DNA from: Phycisphaerales bacterium UBA1926
GTDB taxonomy: Bacteria > Planctomycetota > Phycisphaerae > Phycisphaerales > UBA1924
Length of the DNA stretch: 12,664 nt
NCBI GenBank assembly: GCA_002337215.1
Contig: DDFO01000010.1
Coordinates: forward strand, 11,342 to 24,005
Direction of reading: 5' to 3'
Shown: positions 1 through 6,674 of the stretch, piece after piece
How positions within the stretch are numbered: the first letter of the stretch is position 1
Layout of the letters: each line of letters opens with the position of its first letter
The notes under the pieces: model-generated
What the model was told of the DNA's origin: nothing
Database searches by the model: none
Seen by the model: only the letters and a program-made list of their open reading frames with translations
Position numbers and translations under genes: made by a program

Positions 1-1
1 C

Positions 2-358
2 CCCGTGACGGCGGGTCTCAAGATGCTCGAGGACGGCCCCGATTTCGTCGTCATCAAGAAGGGGGAGCACGGGGCGATCCTGGTCCACAAGGAGGGGCTC
101 GCGGCGCTGCCTGCGTTCCCGACCGAGAACGTGGTGGACCCGACGGGCGCCGGAGACACCTTCGCGGGCGGCATGATGGCGCACATCGCGAAGACCGGGG
201 ACACCTCGGTCCACGGCATCCGCCGCGCGATGGCGCACGGGACGATCATCGCGAGTTTCACGATCGAGACGTTCAGCCTCGAGCGGCTCGCTGAGATCAC
301 CGAGGCGCAGATCGCCGAGCGGTACGCGACTTTCAGCACCATGCTGGCGTTGGGCTGA
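2..358 (+). CDS. PfkB-family carbohydrate/nucleoside kinase, C-terminal part (5' end outside window)
   Basis: This is the last ~118 residues of a ribokinase/PfkB-fold sugar or nucleoside kinase. The open frame runs off the left edge, so the true start is not visible; the first in-frame GTG at 5 is probably internal. The second PfkB signature is present as DPTGAGDTFAGG, which holds the GAGD anion hole and the catalytic Asp that activates the acceptor hydroxyl. It is preceded by the typical beta strand FVVIKKGEHGAILV. The substrate (ribose, fructose, adenosine or another) cannot be told from this half, because the sugar-binding residues lie in the missing N-terminal domain. The gene ends in TGA and the next gene starts 4 bases later, so the two are probably co-transcribed. 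The family assignment is very secure; the substrate is unknown. Confidence 0.93.
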   Translation, partial: PVTAGLKMLEDGPDFVVIKKGEHGAILVHKEGLAALPAFPTENVVDPTGAGDTFAGGMMAHIAKTGDTSVHGIRRAMAHGTIIASFTIETFSLERLAEITEAQIAERYATFSTMLALG

Positions 359-362
359 GCGG

Positions 363-1022
363 ATGAATTCCGGATCGCCCGGCGAGGCCGGCTACCTGCA
401 GCCCTATCGCGAGGCCGTGCGCGATCTCGGCGCCTCGTTCGGCTCGCTGCTCTGGAAGAGCCCCGATGCGCAACGCAAGCGGTTCGATGTGATCATCGAC
501 GCGTGCGACCTCCGCGGGCGCGTCGTCGCGGACATGGGGGCCGGGCTGGGCGACCTCGCGGTGCGGATGCACCAGCGGGGCGTCGAGTACGGCCGGTACC
601 TTGCGGTCGAAGGCGTGGACGAACTCGCTGAGGCGGCGCGCGAGCGGCTGGCGGCGGTCCCCGAGTGCGTGGTTGTCGAGGGAGACTTCGTCGCCGACGA
701 GCGGCTGTTCGCGTCCCTCGTCCGCGATCACGGCGTGGAGATCTTCGCCTTCAGTGGGTCGCTCAACACGCTGACGCAGCGGGCGACGGAGCGCGTGCTC
801 GATCGCGCGTGGTCGGCGATCCGGGGCGTACGCGGCGGTCAGCTCGTCTTCAATTTCCTGAGCGACCGCGGCGCGCGGACGGGCGAGAACACGGGGCCCG
901 CCCACCGTTTCGACACCGCGGGGATGACCGCGTGGGCGCTCGAACGGACGCCGTTGGTCTCGCTTCGGACCGACTACTGGCAGGGTCATGACGCGACGGT
1001 CTGGATGCGCGCGTCGGGCTGA
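363..1022 (+). CDS. Class I SAM-dependent methyltransferase, substrate unknown
   Basis: The 219-residue protein has a Rossmann-type methyltransferase core. Motif I is VADMGAGLGDLAV (D57, G59, G61, G63), which binds SAM. A strand ending in an acidic residue follows (YLAVEGVD, E83), expected to hold the ribose hydroxyls. The adenine-side segment is VVEGDFV (about 104-110) and the beta-4 strand is IFAFSGSLNTL (about 127-137). C-terminal strands LVFNFLSD and DYWQGHDATVWM finish the fold. No signal peptide or membrane segment is seen, so it is likely cytoplasmic. The ATG at 363 lies 4 bases after the kinase stop, which suggests a translationally linked operon. It could act on a small molecule or a macromolecule; nothing in the sequence decides this. 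The fold call is confident. Confidence 0.85.
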   Translation: MNSGSPGEAGYLQPYREAVRDLGASFGSLLWKSPDAQRKRFDVIIDACDLRGRVVADMGAGLGDLAVRMHQRGVEYGRYLAVEGVDELAEAARERLAAVPECVVVEGDFVADERLFASLVRDHGVEIFAFSGSLNTLTQRATERVLDRAWSAIRGVRGGQLVFNFLSDRGARTGENTGPAHRFDTAGMTAWALERTPLVSLRTDYWQGHDATVWMRASG

Positions 1023-1108
1023 CCGAATCCGCCGGGAACACCTGGACCCGCAACGCGGGGCTCTCGAATCCGAATACAATGCCATCAGGTCTCCGAATTG
1101 GGGGCCTC

Positions 1109-1115
1109 GGGAGGG
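1109..1115 (+). promoter_or_regulatory. Shine-Dalgarno site that sets the lemA start
   Basis: GGGAGGG lies 6 bases before the ATG at 1122. An in-frame TTG at 1098 would give a longer protein but lies upstream of this site, so the ATG is preferred. Confidence 0.7.
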
Positions 1116-1121
1116 TCTTCC

Positions 1122-1736
1122 ATGTCCGCGATGATGATCGTGTTGCTTGCCGTGCTGGGTGGGATCGTGCTTCTGGTGCTCGTCATCGCGCTGTACGCGA
1201 TGGGTGTGTACAACAAGCTCGTCACGCTCAAGAACCGTTTCAAGAACGCGTTCGCCCAGATCGAGGTGCAGCTCAAGCGTCGTCACGATCTGATCCCGAA
1301 CCTCGTTGAAACCGTCAAGGGGTATATGAGCCATGAGCGGGAGACGCTCGAGGCGGTGGTCCAGGCACGGGCGGCCGCGGTGACGGGTCTCGACGCCGCG
1401 GCGAAGGACCCGACGAGCGGCGCGGCGATGCAGCAACTCGCGGGCGCGGAGGGCGCCCTGACCGGCGCGCTCGGCAGGCTCATGGTCGTCGCCGAGCAGT
1501 ACCCGGATCTGAAGGCGACGCAGAACATGCAGCAGCTCACCGAGGAGTTGACGAGCACCGAGAACAAGGTCGCGTTTGCGCGGCAGGCGTACAACGACAG
1601 CGCGACGAGTTTCAACACCTATCGCCAGACGTTCCCGCCGATCGTGTTCGCGGGCATGTTCGGGCACGGCTCCGACGCGGCGCTGCTCGACTTCGACGAC
1701 GCGCAGATCGCTGAGGCGCCCGCGGTGTCGTTCTGA
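1122..1736 (+). CDS. lemA: LemA family membrane protein
   Basis: This 204-residue protein is a typical LemA protein. It has a short N-terminal membrane anchor at about residues 4-28 (MMIVLLAVLGGIVLLVLVIA). The family block follows immediately: YNKLVTLKNRFKNAF (30-44), then the hallmark VQLKRRHDLIPNLVETVKGY (49-68) and HERETLEAVVQAR (71-83). The rest is predicted long helices (QLAGAEGALTGALGRLMVVAEQYPDLKA and so on), matching the helical-bundle fold. The final ~30 residues are acidic and less conserved. The biochemical role of LemA proteins is poorly defined. They are commonly encoded beside M48 membrane proteases, as here (M48 gene 149 bases downstream, same strand), which suggests a shared envelope function. 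A GGGAGGG site supports the chosen ATG. Confidence 0.95.
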   Translation: MSAMMIVLLAVLGGIVLLVLVIALYAMGVYNKLVTLKNRFKNAFAQIEVQLKRRHDLIPNLVETVKGYMSHERETLEAVVQARAAAVTGLDAAAKDPTSGAAMQQLAGAEGALTGALGRLMVVAEQYPDLKATQNMQQLTEELTSTENKVAFARQAYNDSATSFNTYRQTFPPIVFAGMFGHGSDAALLDFDDAQIAEAPAVSF

Positions 1737-1773
1737 GGATTGTCGCCGAAATAGATCGGGATTCGTGAATTCG

Positions 1774-1850
1774 TGTGCCACGGCCGTCCCGGCCGTGCTC
1801 TTCGGTTCCAAGTTCGGCGACAACCGCACGGCCGGGACGGCCGTGGCACA
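1774..1850. repeat. Foldback repeat: two family-A GTGC-footed hairpins in inverted orientation
   Basis: Two 25-base arms, 1774-1798 and 1826-1850, are perfect reverse complements separated by 27 bases. Each arm is itself a hairpin. The left one is CACGGCCG-TCC-CGGCCGTG (1779-1797) and the right one is CACGGCCG-GGA-CGGCCGTG (1827-1845). On its outer side each hairpin carries GTGC (1775-1778 on +; 1849-1846 on -). The element fills most of the lemA-M48 gap. Near-copies occur at 4559-4583 and 4767-4786. It has no T-run, so it is not a standard intrinsic terminator. It is best described as a REP/BIME-like dispersed repeat, an inference from structure. It could also modulate read-through or mRNA stability between the two genes. 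Confidence 0.9.
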
Positions 1851-1885
1851 GGGGCGTTGAAACTGAGTTCGATCACGGGGATGGG

Positions 1886-4066
1886 ATGAACTTTTTCGAA
1901 CACCAGGATCTTGCGCGCAAGAAGACCGCTCGGCTGGTGGTGCTGTTCGCGATCGCGGTGGCGCTGATTCTCGTCGCGATCTATGCGGTGAGCGTGCTCG
2001 CGCTCGGGTTCGTGGGGTTCACTGAAGCGGCGCGGGGTTCGGGCGGCGAAGTGGGCGGGCCGGTGTTCAGGGTCTGGGATCCGATCGCCCTGCTGATCGC
2101 GGTCGGCGTCGGGACGGTGCTCATCGGGGGCGGGAGCCTCTACAAAATGAGCCAGCTGCGGGCGGGGGGCATGGCGATCGCCGCGGAACTGGGCGGGTCG
2201 CTGCTGACGCACAACAACGCCGACGCGGACGGGCAGCGCCTGCTCAACGTCGTCGAGGAGATGGCGATCGCGTCGGGGGTCCCCGTCCCGCCTGTGTACC
2301 TGCTCGACAAGGAAGTCGGCATCAACGCGTTCGCCGCGGGGTACGCGCCGGAGGACGCGGTGATCGGCGTGACACGCGGCGCCGTGCACGGGCTCTCGCG
2401 TGAGCAGCTGCAGGGCGTCATCGCCCACGAGTTCAGCCACATCCTCTCGGGTGATATGCGCCTGAATCTTCGGCTGGTCGCGGTGCTGCACGGCATCCTC
2501 ATCCTGGGGCTCACCGGGGCGGCAATCATGCGGGGGATGTTCTACGCCGGGGCGGGGCACCGCCGGTCGTCGCGCGACAACAACGGGGGCGGGGTGATGA
2601 TCGCGATCTTCGCGATCGCCGCGGCCCTCGCCGCGATCGGGTACATCGGGACCTTGTTCGGCAATCTCATCAAGAGCGCCGTGAGCAGGCAGCGGGAGTT
2701 CCTCGCCGACGCATCGGCCGTGCAGTTCACGCGGAATCCCGACGGGATCGCGGGGGCGCTCAAGGTGCTGGGTGGCGCGAAGCGCAAGGGCCGGCTGGTT
2801 TCGCCCAACGCGCCGGAGGCGAGCCACATGTTCTTCGGCGATGCGCTGAGCCGGGCGATGGGCGGTGCGATGTCCACACACCCGCCCCTCGACAAGCGCA
2901 TCCGGCGGATCGATCCGAGCTGGGACGGGACATTCCTCTCGCCGCGCGAGGCCCCCAGGGACGGCTTCCGGCGTGAGCGGGACATCGCACCCCGCCCCGG
3001 TGACGGCGGTGGCGTAAGCGGCATCGACCTCGACGAGATCGCGGTGGCGATGGGCCTCGCGCCCGGCTCGCTCAGCGAGTCCGACGCACGGGTGATCCAT
3101 CGCGGCGGCGAGCGGGTCGTAAGCATCCACAGGCCGGGCGAGCCCCCGATCGTGCGCACGCAGCGGTGGGGGGATGCGCCGAAACCGGGCGAGGGGTTCG
3201 CGGTCGTGCCGGCGAAGATGGTCGCGCGGGCGGGCGAGCTCGACGCCCAGTCCGTCGAGCACGCGCAGCGGCTCATCGAGCGGATCCCCAGGCACCTCCG
3301 CGACGCGGCCCACGACCCGTTCGAGGCGAGGGCGGTCATCCTCTCGATGCTCGTGCAGCCGGACCGTGGTCGGCGATCGGCCGATGCGGACCGGGCGGCG
3401 CGCACAAAGCAATCCACGCTGCTCCGCCAGGCCGACCCGGGCCTGTTCCGCATGGTCGCCCGGCTCGCGCCCTCGGTGCAATCGCTCGACGGCGACCTCC
3501 GGCTGCCGCTGCTCGAGCAGGCGATGCAGCCGATCGCGTCGCTCAGCCCACCGCAAGTGGATGCGTTCCGTCGGTTGGTCGATGCGTTCATCGCCGCGGA
3601 CGATTCGGTGAGTGTGTTCGAGTGGGTGCTTCGGCGTCTGCTCAACCGGCGGCTCGACGCGGCGGCGGGCAAGGTCCAGCGGCCGAGAGTTCGGTACTAC
3701 GGGTTGGGGCAGTTGAGCGACGAGTGCTCGGTGCTGCTCAGCGCGATCGCAAGGGCGGGTGTGGCTGATTCCGATTCAGAAGGAACAGAGGCCGAGGCGC
3801 AGGCCGCGTTCGGGGCGGCGGACCGCTTCCTGACCTCGGTCGATCTCGCGTTCAGGCCCGCGAGTGAATCGGGGCTGCGTTCGTTCGCAGACGCGACCGA
3901 CACGCTGGACACGACCTCGGCGAAGGTCAAGAAGCAGCTGCTTGAGGCGTGCGCGGCGGCCGTGATGCACGACGGGAAGGTCACGCCCCGCGAGGCGGAG
4001 CTGTTCCGGGCCGTGGCGGAGAGTTTAAGGGTGCCGATGCCGGTGATGTTTGCGACGGGTGAGTAG
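1886..4066 (+). CDS. Membrane M48-family zinc metallopeptidase with long C-terminal extension
   Basis: The 726-residue protein is an HtpX-type M48 peptidase. Membrane segments lie at about 17-42, 66-84, 196-216 and 237-266. The zinc site is HEFSH (H181, E182, H185), with the third ligand in REFLADASAVQF (E271; D275 conserved). The family block THPPLDKRIRRI (331-342) follows. It is probably embedded in the inner membrane and degrades misfolded membrane proteins, as HtpX does. Beyond about residue 345 there are some 380 residues not present in short HtpX. The last ~50 (QLLEACAAAVMHDGKVTPRE onward) look like a TerB/DjlA-type helical segment with a DGK(V)xxxE turn. An upstream in-frame ATG at 1775 lies inside the foldback repeat, so the ATG at 1886 (start MNFFEHQDLARKK, preceded by GGGG) was chosen. 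It pairs with lemA upstream. The peptidase call is secure; the substrate is unknown. Confidence 0.93.
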   Translation: MNFFEHQDLARKKTARLVVLFAIAVALILVAIYAVSVLALGFVGFTEAARGSGGEVGGPVFRVWDPIALLIAVGVGTVLIGGGSLYKMSQLRAGGMAIAAELGGSLLTHNNADADGQRLLNVVEEMAIASGVPVPPVYLLDKEVGINAFAAGYAPEDAVIGVTRGAVHGLSREQLQGVIAHEFSHILSGDMRLNLRLVAVLHGILILGLTGAAIMRGMFYAGAGHRRSSRDNNGGGVMIAIFAIAAALAAIGYIGTLFGNLIKSAVSRQREFLADASAVQFTRNPDGIAGALKVLGGAKRKGRLVSPNAPEASHMFFGDALSRAMGGAMSTHPPLDKRIRRIDPSWDGTFLSPREAPRDGFRRERDIAPRPGDGGGVSGIDLDEIAVAMGLAPGSLSESDARVIHRGGERVVSIHRPGEPPIVRTQRWGDAPKPGEGFAVVPAKMVARAGELDAQSVEHAQRLIERIPRHLRDAAHDPFEARAVILSMLVQPDRGRRSADADRAARTKQSTLLRQADPGLFRMVARLAPSVQSLDGDLRLPLLEQAMQPIASLSPPQVDAFRRLVDAFIAADDSVSVFEWVLRRLLNRRLDAAAGKVQRPRVRYYGLGQLSDECSVLLSAIARAGVADSDSEGTEAEAQAAFGAADRFLTSVDLAFRPASESGLRSFADATDTLDTTSAKVKKQLLEACAAAVMHDGKVTPREAELFRAVAESLRVPMPVMFATGE

Positions 4067-4078
4067 TGCGGTTGGCGT

Positions 4079-4507
4079 TTACGTCTGCCCGCGTTCCCTG
4101 CGGTTTTTCTCGAGGCTCTCCACGGGTGATTGGGGAACTTCGAGCGACATCTTCTTCTCGAACTGCGGATTCTCACTCCACGCTTTGATGAGCAATCGGT
4201 GATTCGGTGACTCGCAAAGAAGCAGCACTGAGTCAGCATCATCGAGCGGCTTGTCGGTCAGAGGCACGCCCGCCGTTCTGAGTGCGAGATCGACATCCCA
4301 CCACGATTCGCCGCTCTTGGAAACTTTGGTCAACAGGGTGCCGCGATCGTTGACGAGGCGGAGGCGCAGGTCTCCGGATCCCAGCACAACCAATCGGTTG
4401 CCGAATGCTTGCGAATCGATGAAATCGGTATCGACTTCGAAGCCGGCGTTGATCGCGTTCTCGATGAGCCCATCGATCTGGGAATTCGTCTCCGACATGT
4501 CCGGCAT
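4079..4507 (-). CDS. Small hypothetical protein, unrecognised
   Basis: This 142-residue, apparently soluble protein begins MPDMSETNSQIDGLIE. I do not recognise the family. Visible features are a hydrophobic beta-like core (NRLVVLGSGDLRLRLVND, about 37-54), a WWDVDLAL segment (69-76), a second strand SVLLLCES (93-100), and a charged C-terminus (SLEKNRRERGQT). It has no signal peptide or membrane helix. The start was chosen because GGGAGGG sits 8 bases upstream. The frame stays open to 4846, but that extension runs through palindromic repeats and a terminator and is probably not translated. GC is about 57% by a hand count of its rows, against about 70% in the flanking genes, so it may be a later arrival. 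Its 3' end faces the M48 gene across 12 bases. Its compact size and context recall small immunity-type or orphan accessory proteins, but that is speculation. Confidence 0.65.
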   Translation of the reverse strand: MPDMSETNSQIDGLIENAINAGFEVDTDFIDSQAFGNRLVVLGSGDLRLRLVNDRGTLLTKVSKSGESWWDVDLALRTAGVPLTDKPLDDADSVLLLCESPNHRLLIKAWSENPQFEKKMSLEVPQSPVESLEKNRRERGQT

Positions 4508-4515
4508 GAATGCGT

Positions 4516-4522
4516 CCCTCCC
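4516..4522 (-). promoter_or_regulatory. Shine-Dalgarno site fixing the start of the small hypothetical gene
   Basis: On the - strand GGGAGGG precedes the ATG at 4507 by 8 bases (ACGCATTC). It supports a start at 4507 rather than the ATG 9 bases further in (4498) or the much longer upstream extension. Confidence 0.65.
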
Positions 4523-4558
4523 AAATTCACGAACCAGAGCACCGATGGGCCGAACGCG

Positions 4559-4786
4559 TGTGCCACGGCCGTCTCGGCCGTGCGGTGCATCATCGCCGTC
4601 CGGCATGGCCAGGATGGTGCTCTGTAGACCCCATCCCGCCGTTGTGATTAATTCCCCGCTCGGGTGCCATGGAGACGGCGCAGCCTTCTCCATGATCCGG
4701 CCTTGACCGGCATGGAGAAACCGCTTCGCGGCGTCTCCATGGCACCCGATGATGGTTTCACCAGAGCACCAGGACGGCCGTGGCAC
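4559..4786. repeat. Composite nested repeat: family-A hairpins flanking a family-B pair
   Basis: The outer members belong to the same family as 1774-1850. The left unit is 4559-4583 (GTGC foot 4560-4563, hairpin CACGGCCG-TCT-CGGCCGTG 4564-4582), one base different from the 1774 copy. The right unit at 4767-4786 is inverted and eroded: it keeps CGGCCGTG plus GCAC (4775-4786) but has lost most of its other stem arm. An inverted pair of a second hairpin family lies between them. An 11-base direct repeat, ACCAGAGCACC, occurs at 4533-4543 and 4760-4770, around most of the composite. This accounts for the largest gene-free stretch (4508-4889), together with the terminator at 4828-4856. I see no transposase gene here. 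Confidence 0.85.
4660..4749. repeat. Family-B hairpin pair (inverted), inside the composite repeat
   Basis: The 18-base arms 4660-4677 and 4732-4749 are perfect reverse complements. Each arm also belongs to a local hairpin with a CATGGAGA/TCTCCATG stem. The left is 4668-4694 (inner GGC-GCA-GCC) and the right is 4711-4741 (inner CCGC-TTC-GCGG). GTGC sits on the outer foot of each (4664-4667 on +; 4745-4742 on -). The spacer 4695-4710 contains CCGG twice and can pair too. The region can therefore fold either as two hairpins or as one long cruciform. The stem sequence differs from family A, but the GTGC-CAYGG foot is shared. Confidence 0.85.
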
Positions 4787-4827
4787 GACGATCCCCTCTC
4801 CACTGAGAGTAGAGAACACCCGCAATG

Positions 4828-4856
4828 AAAAAACGCCCGGGATCACCGGGCGTTTT
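4828..4856 (-). terminator. Rho-independent terminator for the S1-protein gene
   Basis: An 11-bp perfect stem (4830-4840 with 4846-4856, core CGCCCGG/CCGGGCG) has a 5-base loop. On the - strand it is followed by a run of six T (4833-4828). It lies 34 bases after the S1 gene stop. The + strand has only four T after the stem, so it might work weakly in both directions. Confidence 0.85.
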
Positions 4857-4889
4857 CGTGTACTTTCATTCGATTGAGAGCGGTCGATC

Positions 4890-6434
4890 TCAGAGCTTCA
4901 GATCCCCGAGCCCGATCCCGAGCCCGCCGGCCTGGCCGAGGCCGCCGACGTCTTCCTTGCTCTTCTGCTTGTCGCGCTGCTTGGCCTGCTCGCGCATCCG
5001 GCGGAGCTGCGGGGTCTCCTTGAGGATCTCCTCGGGGCTCCGGTCGTCGCGGTCACCCCGGCCTCGGCCCCGACCACGCCCTCCGCCCCCGCCCTGCTGC
5101 TGGGGGGCGTCCTTGGTCGCCTTGATCGACAGACTGATCTTGCGGCTGTTGGGATCAACGCCCAGCACCTTGACCGTGACCACTTCGCCTTCCTGCACCA
5201 CGTCGCCGACCTGCGCCACCCGGCGGTAGTCGAGCTCGGAGATGTGGACGAGGCCCTCGACACCCGGCGCGACTTCGACGAAGCAGCCGAACTCGAGGAT
5301 CTTGGTGACGGTGCCGGTGACAGTCGCGCCCTCCACGATCTCGGAGGCGGCGGCCTGGAACGGGTCGGCCTGGAGCTGCTTGAGGCCCAGGCTGATGCGG
5401 CCCGCGTCCCAGTCGAGCTTGAGAATCTGGACGGTGATCTTCTGGCCCTCGCTGACGAACTTGGCGATGTTCTTGGCGCCGTGGTTGATGCGCTCGTGGC
5501 TCAGGTCGCTCATATGGACGAGCCCGTCCACGCCGCCCAGGTCGATGAAGGCGCCGAAGTCCATGATCTTGCGGACCGTGCCCTCGACGGTCTGGCCTTC
5601 CTGCAGCACGTCGCGGAGCTTGACCGCCGCCTCGGCCCGCTGGGCCTGGAGGATCTCGCGCCGGCTCAGGACGATGTTGCCCTTGCCGCGCCGGTCGATC
5701 CGCTGGACCTGGCATTCCATCTTCTCGCCAACGAAGACCGAGAGGTCCTTGATGTGGTCGAGGTCGACCTGCCCGGCGGGCATGAACGCGCGGTGTCCCG
5801 CGATCTCGAGCTCGAGCCCGCCCTTGTTGACACCCGTCACGCGGGCCTCGACGTTCTGGCCCGGGCTGAGCATCTCCCAGTCGGCCTTCTGGATGCTCCC
5901 GGGGAGCACACAGATGTAGAGGCTCTCGCCCGCCTCGTAGCGCTGGATCACGACCTCGAGCTGGTCGCCCGGCTTGGGCAGGTTGGACTCGTCGCCGTCC
6001 TTTGACTTGAACTGCGCTCGGTCGAGCACGCCGAGTTCCTTGGGACCAAACTCGATGAAGATATCGGTGGGGCCGACGCTGACGATCGTGCCCGTGCGGT
6101 GCTCGCGTCCGCCCTCGACGACGCGCGGGCCGCGGAGCTTGGCTTTCGCCGGGCCGGGAGCGCCCGCCGACGCGTTCTCCGCGTCGAGTTCTTCCATCGC
6201 GGCCTGGATCTCGGCTTCGACATCAGCGTCGAGCGAAACCCCCGCGCGGTCGTTCGCGTGCGGCGTCGCGTCCGCCCCGGGGGGCGACACCGACGCCGAG
6301 GCGGGAGCAGCGGCCGAGGGCGTCGCCGGCGCTTCGGGCGCGCTCGGTGTCCCGGAATCAGATCCCGGTTCGGAAGTGATCTCGGGCTTGGTCTCGGGCT
6401 GGGGCGCGGTGGTCTGCTCGGGCTCGTTGGGCAT
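4890..6434 (-). CDS. S1 RNA-binding protein with four S1 domains (ribosomal protein S1-like)
   Basis: The 514-residue protein opens with ~100 residues of low-complexity Pro/Ala/Ser/Glu-rich, probably disordered sequence. Four S1 (OB-fold) domains follow at about 111-179, 190-259, 279-353 and 366-440. Domains 3 and 4 are the most canonical (GTVRKIMDFGAFIDLGGVDG, DGLVHMSDLSHERI; GTVTKILEFGCFVEVAPGVE, EGLVHISELDYRRV). A Gly-rich RG-repeat stretch (about 448-462) and a charged tail end it. The likely role is binding single-stranded mRNA, either as the ribosomal S1 protein that helps initiation or as an S1-domain paralogue. E. coli S1 has six domains, so this is shorter. The ATG at 6434 was chosen because the upstream GTG at 6503 lies in a structured leader, but no strong Shine-Dalgarno site precedes either. 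The gene is last in its block before a clear terminator. Confidence 0.88.
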   Translation of the reverse strand: MPNEPEQTTAPQPETKPEITSEPGSDSGTPSAPEAPATPSAAAPASASVSPPGADATPHANDRAGVSLDADVEAEIQAAMEELDAENASAGAPGPAKAKLRGPRVVEGGREHRTGTIVSVGPTDIFIEFGPKELGVLDRAQFKSKDGDESNLPKPGDQLEVVIQRYEAGESLYICVLPGSIQKADWEMLSPGQNVEARVTGVNKGGLELEIAGHRAFMPAGQVDLDHIKDLSVFVGEKMECQVQRIDRRGKGNIVLSRREILQAQRAEAAVKLRDVLQEGQTVEGTVRKIMDFGAFIDLGGVDGLVHMSDLSHERINHGAKNIAKFVSEGQKITVQILKLDWDAGRISLGLKQLQADPFQAAASEIVEGATVTGTVTKILEFGCFVEVAPGVEGLVHISELDYRRVAQVGDVVQEGEVVTVKVLGVDPNSRKISLSIKATKDAPQQQGGGGGRGRGRGRGDRDDRSPEEILKETPQLRRMREQAKQRDKQKSKEDVGGLGQAGGLGIGLGDLKL

Positions 6435-6464
6435 GGGGTTCACATTCTCGGAAATTCGAACATC

Positions 6465-6508
6465 AGGAGGTTTGTCCCGCGGGGTCGGCCGTCCTCCTCG
6501 CACGGCCG
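6465..6508 (-). promoter_or_regulatory. Candidate pseudoknot in the S1-gene leader
   Basis: In the - strand transcript, CGGCCGT (6508-6502) can pair with ACGGCCG (6492-6486). The loop is GCG plus AGGAGG (6498-6493), and AGGAGG can pair with CCTCCT at 6470-6465. That is H-type pseudoknot geometry: 7-bp and 6-bp stems, loops of 3, 0 and 15 bases. The AGGAGG is a perfect ribosome-binding core, yet no start codon follows at normal spacing; the chosen ATG is 30 bases beyond the fold. Autoregulation of S1 through its mRNA leader is established in E. coli (rpsA). Applying that here is inference. If translation starts at the GTG at 6503, this would be coding sequence instead. Confidence 0.3.
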
Positions 6509-6674
6509 GCGGGTTGTGTGCAATGTCGAGCGCTCAGTGTACGGTCGATCGCCGGCAGGGCCAGCGTTCTTCATGAATCTCGGACACTCGATTTCCCCGT
6601 TTCCGGAGGGACTTCGGCTCGAATCGGTCCGTTTTCATCGGATCTTCATCACTGGACAGAGAGGACGCAGGCGG

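Noticed and set aside
1047..1059. CCCGC-AAC-GCGGG hairpin after the methyltransferase gene
   Set aside because: The stem is only 5 bp with no following T-run, so it is too weak to call a terminator.
1075..1080. TACAAT as a -10 box for lemA
   Set aside because: The hexamer is good, but no acceptable -35 lies 16-18 bases upstream (the nearest, TGGACC at 1043-1048, is 26 bases away).
333..3556. Long - strand open frames (333-1829, 1619-3556) under the left block
   Set aside because: They run antisense to the methyltransferase, lemA and M48 genes, which have clear domain motifs. Their products are Arg/His/Pro-rich, as expected from the complement of GC-biased codons.
4508..4846. N-terminal extension of the small hypothetical gene up to 4846
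   Set aside because: It would translate through all the nested palindromes and begin inside the terminator stem. A good Shine-Dalgarno site supports 4507 instead.
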